Shown in pieces: positions 6,933 through 15,004 of a DNA stretch of 20,652 bases. The DNA is from JAGNLM01 sp964439835 (GTDB lineage: Bacteria > Pseudomonadota > Gammaproteobacteria > JAABTG01). The stretch lies in the NCBI GenBank assembly GCA_964439835.1, contig CAYTPQ010000064.1, positions 1 to 20,652 on the forward strand, read 5' to 3'. The notes beneath the pieces are model-generated. The model saw only the letters and a program-made list of their open reading frames with translations, did not search any database and was not told the DNA's origin. A program made the position numbers and the translations under genes. Position 1 is the first letter of the stretch. The number at the start of each line of letters is the position of its first letter.

Positions 6933-7253
6933 TCAGCCCCACCGATCGTCGCGGACCTGCACCACGCCGTTCTCCACCCGCACCGGAAAGGTGGGTATCG
7001 CCTCGTAGGCGGGGGCGGTCAGCGCCTCGCCGGTACGGATGCTGAAGCGCGCGCCGTGGCGCGGGCACACGATCACGTCGCCGTCGAGCTCGCCCTCGTC
7101 AAGGCCGCTGTAGTCGTGAGTGCACACGTCCTCGATCGCGTGGTAGGCGCCGTCGAGGTTGAAGACGATGACTTTGACCCCGTCCACGTCAACACTTTGC
7201 CGGCTGCCCGGCGCAAAGTCCGCAGCCGGTGCCACGTCTACCCAGTCCGACAT
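6933..7253 (-). CDS. Rieske-type [2Fe-2S] ferredoxin, last gene of the SUF operon
   Basis: A 106-aa soluble Rieske ferredoxin resembling the ferredoxin subunit of non-haem iron oxygenases. The cluster ligands are complete: C44 and H46 (CTH) and C63 and H66 (CPRHGARF). No membrane anchor is present. It follows sufT after a hairpin repeat and closes the SUF operon, an arrangement often seen in SufT-containing SUF operons. It may supply electrons for cluster assembly or be a nearby client; no oxygenase partner is present. ATG 7253 has GGGGAG about 12 bases upstream, a rather long spacing. Confidence 0.93.
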   Translation of the reverse strand: MSDWVDVAPAADFAPGSRQSVDVDGVKVIVFNLDGAYHAIEDVCTHDYSGLDEGELDGDVIVCPRHGARFSIRTGEALTAPAYEAIPTFPVRVENGVVQVRDDRWG

Positions 7254-7300
7254 GCGCTACGTCGCTCCCCTAGTCTTCCACCACCCGCCAAGCTCTTCTG

Positions 7301-7370
7301 ACCACGGAGGCGCAGAGACACAGAGCCGTATTCAATAAAACTCTCTGCACCTCCGCGCCTCTGCGGTTGA
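7301..7370. repeat. Intergenic palindromic repeat (copy 3) between sufT and the Rieske gene
   Basis: The left arm (7301-7325) and right arm (7341-7370) are imperfect inverted copies made of GAGGCGCAGAGA-like units around an AT-rich loop. The element begins 10 bases beyond the sufT stop and lies inside the operon, where it could protect the upstream mRNA and reduce expression of the Rieske gene. Confidence 0.75.
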
Positions 7371-7379
7371 TCCAGACCG

Positions 7380-7814
7380 TCAGAACAACCCCAGCTCGAG
7401 CTTCGCCTCGTCGCTCATGCGGTCGGTGCTCCAGGGCGGGTCCCACACCACTTCGACCCTGGCGGCGGTCACGCCGGGCACCCGCCGGATCGCGGCTTCG
7501 ACTGTGGCCGGGAAGGTCTGGGCGACCGGGCAGCCGGGGGCGGTCAGGGTCATGTCGACCTCCACGGAGCCGCTCTCGTCGACGTCGCAGCGGTAGACCA
7601 ACCCCAGGTCGTAGATGTTGACCGGGATCTCGGGGTCGAACACGGTGCGCAGGGCGTCAATCACCTGCGACTTCAACGCTTCGGGGTCCGTCGTCACGCC
7701 GGCCTCCACCTGATGGAGCCACTCGAAGATGCCGCCCCGACCTGACGGTGAGGGTGGGCCATTGCCATGGGTACGAGTCTGGGCCCTGGCGGCAGACTCT
7801 GCTGGTGTGCTCAT
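7380..7814 (-). CDS. sufT: SufT, MIP18/PaaD-like Fe-S maturation factor
   Basis: A 144-aa protein of the MIP18 (DUF59) family. The core VIDALRTVFDPEIPVNIYDLGLVY and the TAPGCPVAQTFP motif with the conserved Cys are intact, as is the VVWDPPWSTDRMSDEAKLELG end. SufT-like proteins assist maturation of Fe-S client proteins. An N-terminal extension of about 50 residues, Ala/Pro/Gly-rich, precedes the core. ATG 7814 overlaps the sufU stop as ATGA, which fixes the start better than the in-frame upstream possibility at 7883. A hairpin repeat separates it from the Rieske gene. Confidence 0.93.
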   Translation of the reverse strand: MSTPAESAARAQTRTHGNGPPSPSGRGGIFEWLHQVEAGVTTDPEALKSQVIDALRTVFDPEIPVNIYDLGLVYRCDVDESGSVEVDMTLTAPGCPVAQTFPATVEAAIRRVPGVTAARVEVVWDPPWSTDRMSDEAKLELGLF

Positions 7815-8260
7815 TCCGTCGTCACCGTGGTCTCTTCGTTCGCGAGGGCCGCGTGCAGCGTGTGCCACGCCAGCGTCGCGCACTTCACCCGCATCGGAAA
7901 CTCCTTCACGCCAGCGAGCACCGAGAGCTTGCCGAGTCTACCTTCGGCCGCCTCTACGCCGTCGACCAGCACGTCGTGCACCGCGCGGAAAAGTGACTCG
8001 GCCTCGTCCACCGGCCGGCCCAGCACCGCCTGGGTCATCAGCGAGGCGGACGCGGTGGAGATGGCGCAGCCGTGACCCTCGAAGCCCACGTCCTTGACCA
8101 CCCCGTCCTCGACCCGCACGTGCACCCGCACCTCGTCGCCGCAGAGCGGGTTGAAGCCGTGGGCGTGGCGGTTGGCGCCGGGCGGGTTCTTGGGGTAGTT
8201 CCGCGGGTTGCGGTTGTGGTCGAGGATGACCTCCTCGTAGAGGTCGCGTAGGTCGCTCAT
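7811..8260 (-). CDS. sufU: SufU, zinc-dependent sulfur-transfer partner of SufS
   Basis: A 149-aa NifU-N/IscU-fold protein. The four zinc or cluster ligands are C40 and D42 (LCGDEV), C65 (GHGCAIS) and C127 (RVKCATL). The 18-20-residue insertion between the second and third ligand regions (VDEAESLFRAVHDVLVDG) is typical of SufU rather than IscU. SufU accepts persulfide sulfur from SufS. No sufE or sufA is present in the operon, which fits SufU being the sulfur relay. ATG overlaps the sufS stop and TGA overlaps the sufT start, both as ATGA. Confidence 0.95.
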   Translation of the reverse strand: MSDLRDLYEEVILDHNRNPRNYPKNPPGANRHAHGFNPLCGDEVRVHVRVEDGVVKDVGFEGHGCAISTASASLMTQAVLGRPVDEAESLFRAVHDVLVDGVEAAEGRLGKLSVLAGVKEFPMRVKCATLAWHTLHAALANEETTVTTE

Positions 8261-9522
8261 CGACCGAAGACCTCGCGCACCTTGCCGAGCGCCGCGACCA
8301 ACGCGTCGATCTCGGCCGCGGTGTTGTAGAGCCCGAAGGACGCCCGCGTGGTCGCCGGCACGCAGTAGTGGTCCATCACCGGCATCGCGCAGTGGTGGCC
8401 GGTGCGCACGGCGACGCCCTGCCGGTCCAGGATGGTGCCGACGTCGTGGGGGTGAACGCCTTCCAGGATGAACGAGACCAGGCTCGCCTTGTCCCGCGCC
8501 GTGCCCACGATCCGCAACCCGGGAACCTCTGAAAGCGCCGCAGTCGCCCGCTCCAGCAGGGCGTGCTCGTGCGCCGCGATGCGCTCCAGGCCCAGGGCCT
8601 CCACGTACTCGATGGCCGCCCGCAGACCGACGGCCCCCGCCACGTTCGGCGTCCCCGCCTCGAACTTCAGCGGCAGGGGGGCCCACTGGCTCTCCTTGAA
8701 GGTGACACGGCGGATCATCTCACCGCCGCCCTGGTAGGGCGGCATCGCCTCCAGCAGGGCCTCCTTACCGTAGAGGGCGCCGATCCCGGTCGGGCCGTAG
8801 AGCTTGTGCCCCGAGAAGGCGTAGAAGTCGCAGTCCAGCGCTTGCACGTCGATCCGCAGGTGCGGCACCGCCTGGGCGCCATCCACCAGGACGGGCACCC
8901 CCTGGGCGTGCGCGGCCTCGATCATCTCGCGCACCGGGTTGACGCTGCCAAGGGCGTTGGAGACGTGCGCGACGCCGACCATCCGCGTCCGCGGCCCGAG
9001 CAGACGGTGGTACTCCTCCAGCCGGAGCTCCCCGCTGTCGCTGAACGGCACGACCTTGATCACGGCCCCCGTCTCCCGGGCGACCAGCTGCCAGGGGACG
9101 ATGTTGGCGTGGTGCTCCAGCTCCGTCAGCAGGATCTCGTCGCCCTCGCGCAGGCGCGGCCGGGCGAAGCTCTGGGCGACCAGGTTGATGGCCTCGGTGG
9201 TGCCGCGCACGAACACCACCTCGCGCGGGCTGTGGGCGCCCAGGAACCGCTGGACGCTCGCGCGCGCCTCGTCGAAGGCGCGCGTGGCCCGCTCGCTCAG
9301 CGCGTGCACCCCGCGGTGGACATTGGCGCAGTCCCGCTCGTAGAAGTGCGACTCGGCGTCGATGACCGCGCGCGGCTTCTGGGTGGTCGCGCCGTTGTCC
9401 AGGTAGACGAGCGGGCGGCCGTGCACCACCTGGTGCAGGGCCGGGAAGTCGCCCCGCGCGCGCTCCACGTCGTAGGCGTCGGCCGCACGACCCGCCACCG
9501 GCACCACCACCTGCGCGCTCAT
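8257..9522 (-). CDS. sufS: SufS, group II cysteine desulfurase
   Basis: A 421-aa PLP-dependent enzyme that removes sulfur from L-cysteine as a persulfide for SufBCD. The PLP lysine is K240 in SGHKLYGPTGIG, the catalytic cysteine is C378 in RTGHHCAMP, and the cofactor-binding GTTEAINLVA and ELEHHANIVPW motifs are present. ATG 9522 overlaps the sufD stop (ATGA), so the much longer upstream extension of this frame is not used. It overlaps sufU at its 3' end. Confidence 0.97.
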   Translation of the reverse strand: MSAQVVVPVAGRAADAYDVERARGDFPALHQVVHGRPLVYLDNGATTQKPRAVIDAESHFYERDCANVHRGVHALSERATRAFDEARASVQRFLGAHSPREVVFVRGTTEAINLVAQSFARPRLREGDEILLTELEHHANIVPWQLVARETGAVIKVVPFSDSGELRLEEYHRLLGPRTRMVGVAHVSNALGSVNPVREMIEAAHAQGVPVLVDGAQAVPHLRIDVQALDCDFYAFSGHKLYGPTGIGALYGKEALLEAMPPYQGGGEMIRRVTFKESQWAPLPLKFEAGTPNVAGAVGLRAAIEYVEALGLERIAAHEHALLERATAALSEVPGLRIVGTARDKASLVSFILEGVHPHDVGTILDRQGVAVRTGHHCAMPVMDHYCVPATTRASFGLYNTAAEIDALVAALGKVREVFGR

Positions 9523-10891
9523 ACCATCGCCCGCACGCGCTCCGCGTCGGGGACGCGGGTGACAATCAGCCGCTCCAGCCGCTCGCGCACCGCCTCGAGA
9601 GACATCCGCTCGATCACGTCCTGGGCAAACCCGTAGGTCAGGAGGCCCCGCGCCGAATCCGGGTCGATCCCGCGCGAGCGCAGGTAGAACAGCATGTCCG
9701 GGTCGAGCTGCCCGACCGTGGCCCCGTGGCTGCACTTTACGTCGTCGGCGTAGATCTCCAGCTCGGGCTTGGTGTCGACCTCGGCGTCGCGGGACAGCAG
9801 CAGATTCTGGTTCGACTGCTGAGAGTCGGTCTTCTGCGCCCCAGGGTGGACGTGGATGCGCCCGTTGAACACGCCGCGGGCGCGCCCCCCAAGGATCCCC
9901 TTGTAGAACTCGCGACTGGTGCCGCGCGGCTGCGTGTGTTCCACACTGGTGTGGAAGTCCACGTGCTGACGGCCGTCGACCATGTAGAGGCCGTTCAGGG
10001 TGCACTCGGCACCTTCGGCCTCCAGCGCAGCGCCGATGTCGTTGCGCGTCAGCTCGCCGCCCAGGGACACCGAGTGCGAGGTGAACCGACTGTCACGGGC
10101 CTGACGCACGTCGAGCCGCGCCACGTGGAACGCCTTCTCGCTCTCTTCCTGCAGCTTGTAGTGCTCGAGCGACGCCCCGTCGGCGAGACCCACGGTCGTC
10201 ACCGCGTTGGTGAGCCCCGCGGCAGCCCCCGCTGCGCCGTAGGACTCGATCACCTTCGCCTGCGCATTCACGCCGAGCACGAGGACGTTGCGCACGTTCG
10301 CGAGCGTGGGCGGATCGCTGCCGACGGAGAGGTAAATCAGCTGCACCGGCCGTTCGAGCGCCACGCCCGGCGGGACCTCCAGCCACGCGCCGTCGGCGAG
10401 GAAGGCCTGGTTCAGGGCGTCGAAGCCCGAGCGCACCGGCGTCGAGCTGACCCACGACCGGGCTCGATCCGGCGAGGACGCGAGCACCTCCGCGAGGCTG
10501 GACATCTCGACCCCCGCCGGCAACCCGCCCGTGTCCGAGAGCTCGGCGCTGTACCGGCCGTTCACGAACACCAGTCGATACGGGTCGAGGCCGGGAATCA
10601 GGAACGGATCGAGTGCGTCCCGGGGCGGTGTCGGGACTGCCTCGCTCAGCCGGAAGGAACGCGCCGCGACGGCCGCCGTCCGCGTGTACTTCCACTGCTC
10701 GTCGCGCGGACCGGGAAAGCCCAGCTCCGCGAAGCGCGCGAGGCCCCACTCCCGCAGGTCCCGCAGCCAGGCCGTGCCTGCGCCGGGCAGCGCACCCCTG
10801 ACCCGCGCCTGCTCGGCCAGATAGTGGGCGACCGCCGCGTCCGGCTCGCTCCGTCCGCCGGCCACCCCCGCCACCGCACTTGCCTTCGCGC

Positions 10892-10895
<4 letters not shown>
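9519..10895 (-). CDS. sufD: SufD, scaffold subunit of SufBCD
   Basis: A 458-aa SufB/SufD-family beta-helix protein. The C-terminal half contains DVKCSHGATVGQLDPDMLFYLRSRGI; the Cys and His in KCSHG correspond to the residues at the SufB-SufD interface implicated in cluster assembly. The N-terminal helical part has the usual PGPRDEQWKYT segment. It forms SufBC2D with the neighbouring products. ATG 10895 overlaps the sufC stop as ATGA, and its own stop overlaps sufS. Confidence 0.96.
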
Positions 10896-11653
<758 letters not shown>

Positions 11654-11678
11654 GATTGCCCTCAGTCATTAAGCTTTT

Positions 11679-11779
11679 AACCACGAAGGACACGAAGAAC
11701 ACAAAGACCAATCTGTGGAGCACGTTTATACCAATGACTAACTTCACATTCCTTTGTGTTCTTCGTGTCCTTCGTGGTT
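11679..11779. repeat. Perfect 28-bp inverted repeat between sufB and sufC
   Basis: Arms at 11679-11706 and 11752-11779 are exact reverse complements (28 of 28) around a 45-base AT-rich loop. The arms are stepwise variants of ACGAAGGACACGAAGAACAC. This is a different sequence family from the GAGGCGCAGAGA repeats but has the same design. It starts 18 bases beyond the sufB stop and lies upstream of the sufC ribosome-binding site, so it would form a strong mRNA hairpin between the two. Confidence 0.88.
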
Positions 11780-11796
11780 CATGAATCTTGGGAGCC

Positions 11797-13245
11797 CTAC
11801 CCCACCGCCCCTTCCAGGCTGACGCCGAGGAGCTTCTGGGCTTCGACCGCGAACTCCATCGGTAGCTCGCGGATGACTTCCTTGGCGAAGCCGTTGACGA
11901 TCAGCGACACCGCGTCTTCCTCGGAGATCCCGCGTTGGGTGCAGTAGAAGAGCTGGTCCTCGCCGATCTTGGAGGTCGACGCCTCGTGCTCGACCTTGGC
12001 CGTTGGGTTGGCCACTTCGATGTAGGGGAAGGTGTGGGCGCCGCAGCGGTCGCCCATCAGGAGCGAGTCGCACTGGGTGTAGTTGCGCGCGCCCTCGGCG
12101 GACTTCGCGACCTTCACCAGCCCGCGGTAGCTATTCTGGCCGCGGCCAGCCGAGATCCCCTTCGAGATGATGGTGCTGGAGGTGTTCTTGCCGATGTGCA
12201 CCATCTTGGTCCCGGTGTCCGCCTGCTGCAGATTATTGGTCAGCGCCACCGAGTAGAACTCGCCCACCGAGTGGTCACCGCGCAGCACGCAGCTGGGGTA
12301 CTTCCAGGTGATCGCGGAGCCGGTCTCGACCTGGGTCCAGGAGATCTTCGAGCGCACCCCGCGGCACTCGCCGCGCTTGGTGACGAAGTTGTAGATCCCG
12401 CCGCGCCCCTCCTCGTCGCCCGGGTACCAGTTCTGGACGGTGGAGTACTTGATCTGGGCGTTGTCCAGCGCCACCAGCTCGACCACCGCGGCGTGCAGCT
12501 GGTTCTCGTCCCGCATCGGCGCGGTGCACCCTTCGAGGTAGCTGACGTAGCTGCCCTCGTCGGCGACGATCAGCGTGCGCTCGAACTGTCCCGTCTTCGA
12601 GGCGTTGATGCGGAAGTAGGTCGACAACTCCATCGGGCAGCGGACCCCCTTCGGGATGTACACGAAGGAGCCGTCGGAGAAGACCGCCGAGTTCAGGGCC
12701 GCGAAATAATTGTCGGTGTATGGGACGACGGTGCCGAGGTACTGGCGCACCAGGTCGGGGTGCTCCCGGATCGCCTCCGAGAAGGACGAGAAGATGATGC
12801 CGTGCTGGGCGAGCTTCTCCTTGAAGGTCGTGGCGACGGACACGCTGTCGAAGACCGCGTCGACCGCGATCCCCGCGAGCGCCATCTGTTCCTCGAGCGG
12901 GATGCCGAGCTTCTTGTAGGTCTCCAGCAGCCGCGGATCGACCTCCTCGAGGCTCTTCGGCCCTTCGCCCTTCGACTTCGGCGCCGAATAGTAGGAGATC
13001 GCGTTGTAGTCGATCGGTGAGTGGTGCACGTGCGCCCACTTCGGCTCGCGCAGGGTGAGCCAGTGCCGGTAGGCCTTGAGCCGCCACTCGAGCATCCACT
13101 CCGGCTCGCCCTTCTTCGCGGAGATCACCCGGATGATCTCTTCGCTCAGGCCCGGCGGCACGGTGTCCGCATCGATTTCGGTGACGAACCCGTGCTGGTA
13201 GGTCTTGCGAACCAGTTCTTCGACAGTCTCGGTTGAGGCGGACAT
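11797..13245 (-). CDS. sufB: SufB, cluster-building subunit of SufBCD
   Basis: A 482-aa SufB with the family's usual length. SYLEGCTAP (C240) corresponds to the conserved sulfur-accepting Cys, and the segment GDRCGAHTFPYIEV...AKVEHEAST holds the conserved Cys and Glu/His residues of the SufB-SufD interface. It accepts sulfur from SufS-SufU and assembles the cluster with SufC and SufD. ATG 13245 is chosen because AGGGGAG precedes it at about seven bases; an upstream in-frame start at 13296 would add 17 low-quality residues. It lies 120 bp downstream of the Rrf2 regulator, with no clear separate promoter in between. Confidence 0.97.
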   Translation of the reverse strand: MSASTETVEELVRKTYQHGFVTEIDADTVPPGLSEEIIRVISAKKGEPEWMLEWRLKAYRHWLTLREPKWAHVHHSPIDYNAISYYSAPKSKGEGPKSLEEVDPRLLETYKKLGIPLEEQMALAGIAVDAVFDSVSVATTFKEKLAQHGIIFSSFSEAIREHPDLVRQYLGTVVPYTDNYFAALNSAVFSDGSFVYIPKGVRCPMELSTYFRINASKTGQFERTLIVADEGSYVSYLEGCTAPMRDENQLHAAVVELVALDNAQIKYSTVQNWYPGDEEGRGGIYNFVTKRGECRGVRSKISWTQVETGSAITWKYPSCVLRGDHSVGEFYSVALTNNLQQADTGTKMVHIGKNTSSTIISKGISAGRGQNSYRGLVKVAKSAEGARNYTQCDSLLMGDRCGAHTFPYIEVANPTAKVEHEASTSKIGEDQLFYCTQRGISEEDAVSLIVNGFAKEVIRELPMEFAVEAQKLLGVSLEGAVG

Positions 13246-13365
13246 CTCTGACTCCCCTGCTGCTCCGGGCCGTGCGGCGACTGGGCATCTCGCCACGCCG
13301 TCGCGGCCGACCTGTAACCGATGGACAGGACGACTACTGAAACTAAACCGACACGGGCGAGGCCC

Positions 13366-13827
13366 TCAGGCCGCTCCCTTCCGGCGCAAGCCGAAATCGC
13401 TCACAGGCACCACGTTGCCGCCGCCGGGCGGGGCGACCATGTCGGCCAGGCTCACCTCCGCCAGGGCCCGTTGCACGGTGTCGTTGATCCGCTGCCAATT
13501 CGCGCGCACCGCACAGTACGGTTCCTGGCTGCAGCTGCCCCCGTCGCTCGTGCACTCGGTCATGGCGAGGGGGCCCTCCAGCGCGTGGATCACCTCGGCG
13601 ACCGAGATCGCGCCCGGCGCACGCGCCAGACGATACCCGCCCTTGGCGCCGCGGACCGAGACGAGCAGGCCTGCGCGCGACAATCGCTTCAGCACCTTGC
13701 TCGCCGTCGGCACCGCAACCCGGGTCGCACCGGCCACGTCTCCCGCGGCTCTTACCTGTGCAGGCCCTTGGGCCAGATAGGTCATCACCACGATCCCGTA
13801 GTCGGCGAGCTTGCTCAGCTTCAGCAT
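13366..13827 (-). CDS. Rrf2-family regulator of the SUF operon
   Basis: A 153-aa winged-helix regulator of the Rrf2/IscR superfamily, SUF-associated branch. The N-terminal MLKLSKLADYGIVVMTYLA, the recognition region TASKVLKRLSRAGLL and the wing VRGAKGGYRLAR are typical. Three Cys, C92, C99 and C105, lie where IscR has C92, C98 and C104, so it probably binds an Fe-S cluster. At the position matching the fourth IscR ligand (His107) there is R108. ATG 13827 is preferred; a TTG upstream start (13893) would put the operator inside the gene. As first gene of the operon it probably senses Fe-S status and represses itself and the suf genes. Confidence 0.92.
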   Translation of the reverse strand: MLKLSKLADYGIVVMTYLAQGPAQVRAAGDVAGATRVAVPTASKVLKRLSRAGLLVSVRGAKGGYRLARAPGAISVAEVIHALEGPLAMTECTSDGGSCSQEPYCAVRANWQRINDTVQRALAEVSLADMVAPPGGGNVVPVSDFGLRRKGAA

Positions 13828-13854
13828 CAGTACGTGAGCATATGCCGGATTGCT

Positions 13855-13879
13855 ATAGTGGACCACTTTAGTCCTGATT
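13855..13879 (-). promoter_or_regulatory. IscR type-1-like operator upstream of the SUF regulator
   Basis: On the plus strand 13855-13873 reads ATAGTGGACCACTTTAGTC. On the coding strand this gives GACTAAAGTGGTCCACTAT, which matches 16 of 19 positions of the core and right part of the E. coli IscR type-1 consensus (GACTRWWWYAGTCRRSTAT) but only 2 of the 6 bases to its left. A -10-like TATAGC overlaps its downstream edge; no good -35 is visible, as expected for a repressor-covered promoter. The site lies 28 bases upstream of the regulator's ATG. Autorepression is inferred. Confidence 0.6.
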
Positions 13880-13953
13880 CGTTCCGAACACAAGGGGTGG
13901 TCCAGAGGGGTTATTGCCAGGCGCAGTCCCGCGGAACCGTGCCCCCGGCGGGC

Positions 13954-14394
13954 CTACAACCGCTCGGGCAAGTGCTCCCGGATCTCGCCGACGCCGAGCC
14001 GCGTGATGTGCTTCGGGATCTCACCCACCACCGACTGGGAGACGGTCTTCGGCAGACTGCCCCGCAGGTCGCCGAGGAAGGCGGGGGCGGCGACGACGTA
14101 CAGGCGCTCGAACCGGCGGCCGTTGTGCGCCTCTTCGAGGTATTCGGAAATCTGCTTGGCGAAGCGCTGGTGCTCCTGGCGCTTGGGGTCGTCCTCGTGG
14201 CCCATCGAGTGGCCGCCCGTGCCGTCGCTCCCCTGCCGTCGCCCGGGCCGCTGGTCGGAAGTCAGGTCCTGCTCGTGCAGCCTGCTCTCGGTGTGGACCA
14301 GCGTTTCGACTTCCTCGAGACCGCCCGTCGGCTTCTCCGCGGCAAAGAGCCGTGCGCGGGTGGTATCCGCTACGAGCACCCAGGTCTTCGGCAT
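13954..14394 (-). CDS. Host attachment / baeRF-type protein
   Basis: A 146-aa protein of the family annotated as 'required for attachment to host cells', related to bacterial release-factor-1-like (baeRF) domains. It starts MPKTWVLVADTTRARLF and ends with the typical FERLYVVAAPAFLGDLRGSLP...VVGEIPKHITRLGVGEIREHL. The linker from about residue 45 to 75 is Gly/Asp/His-rich. ATG 14394 is preceded by a near-perfect AGGAGGT. It lies upstream of the SUF regulator on the same strand but has its own promoter region. The cellular role of the family is not established. Confidence 0.9.
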   Translation of the reverse strand: MPKTWVLVADTTRARLFAAEKPTGGLEEVETLVHTESRLHEQDLTSDQRPGRRQGSDGTGGHSMGHEDDPKRQEHQRFAKQISEYLEEAHNGRRFERLYVVAAPAFLGDLRGSLPKTVSQSVVGEIPKHITRLGVGEIREHLPERL

Positions 14395-14540
14395 AGCACC
14401 TCCTGAACGCGAGAAGCGAACCCAGACGTGTGCGCGGAGCGCAACCGCACGCGCCGCCTGGCCCCAGCAATTTCAGTCTAACACAGGGATCCGGTGCCGG
14501 CTGGCAGCGGGTGCCGCCGGTCCTGCCTGGCCCGCGGGGA

Positions 14541-14569
14541 TTGCATTGTCGCGGTCGAAGGATTACGAA
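14541..14569 (+). promoter_or_regulatory. Weak sigma-70-like promoter candidate
   Basis: TTGCAT and TACGAA are separated by 17 bases, about 70 bases upstream of the 72-aa gene. The -10 is poor. The stretch also holds a short direct repeat (TTACGAATTACGA). Confidence 0.25.
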
Positions 14570-14635
14570 TTACGACGCAGGCCACCCGGGCCTCGGGGCC
14601 GCGGAGCGGTCCAGATCCTACTCAGGAGTGCCGCT

Positions 14636-14854
14636 ATGTACCTGAAGCACCGTCAGTCCGGCGACCTGGTCGAGGTGCTCGACCTGGCCAGCCTTTTCGA
14701 CCCGTTCAGGAGCGACCTGACGGGCCGCTACCACGCCGGTGAAGAGCTGCAGGATGCCATGGCGTTCAAGAAGGCAGACCTGGTCTTTCCGTCCGGGGAG
14801 ACGTTGCCCTTGTGCTGGACGGACGGAAAGTACAAGGAAAAGGGCCTCCGCTAG
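14636..14854 (+). CDS. Small conserved-looking protein, 72 aa
   Basis: The protein begins MYLKHRQSGDLVEVLDL, has the central motif GRYHAGEELQDAMAFKKADLVFPSGE and ends LCWTDGKYKEKGLR. CAGGAG precedes the ATG by eight bases, which sets the start. There is no signal peptide or membrane helix, so it is probably cytoplasmic. It has the look of a conserved proteobacterial protein of unknown function; I cannot name a family. It is followed by an inverted repeat (14863-14870 with 14901-14908, 30-base loop) and then by the vWA-FHA gene. Confidence 0.75.
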   Translation: MYLKHRQSGDLVEVLDLASLFDPFRSDLTGRYHAGEELQDAMAFKKADLVFPSGETLPLCWTDGKYKEKGLR

Positions 14855-15004
14855 CGCCTTGCGGACTGCCCCTGAGCGCGCGGGAGGCCGAGCGGGGGTC
14901 GGCAGTCCCCTGCCCGGACCGTTGATCGTGGGCGGACTGCGCCGGTCGCCTGCCGACACGGTCGGCCCATGGCGCGGGCGCCGCTGCGCCTGGGAGGGCC
15001 GCGC

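Noticed and set aside
74..7370. CRISPR array or transposon ends
   Set aside because: The repeats are isolated inverted hairpins with no regular spacers, no cas genes and no transposase.
14863..14908. Inverted repeat after the 72-aa gene as a terminator
   Set aside because: The eight-base arms are separated by 30 bases and no T-tract follows, so termination is not supported.
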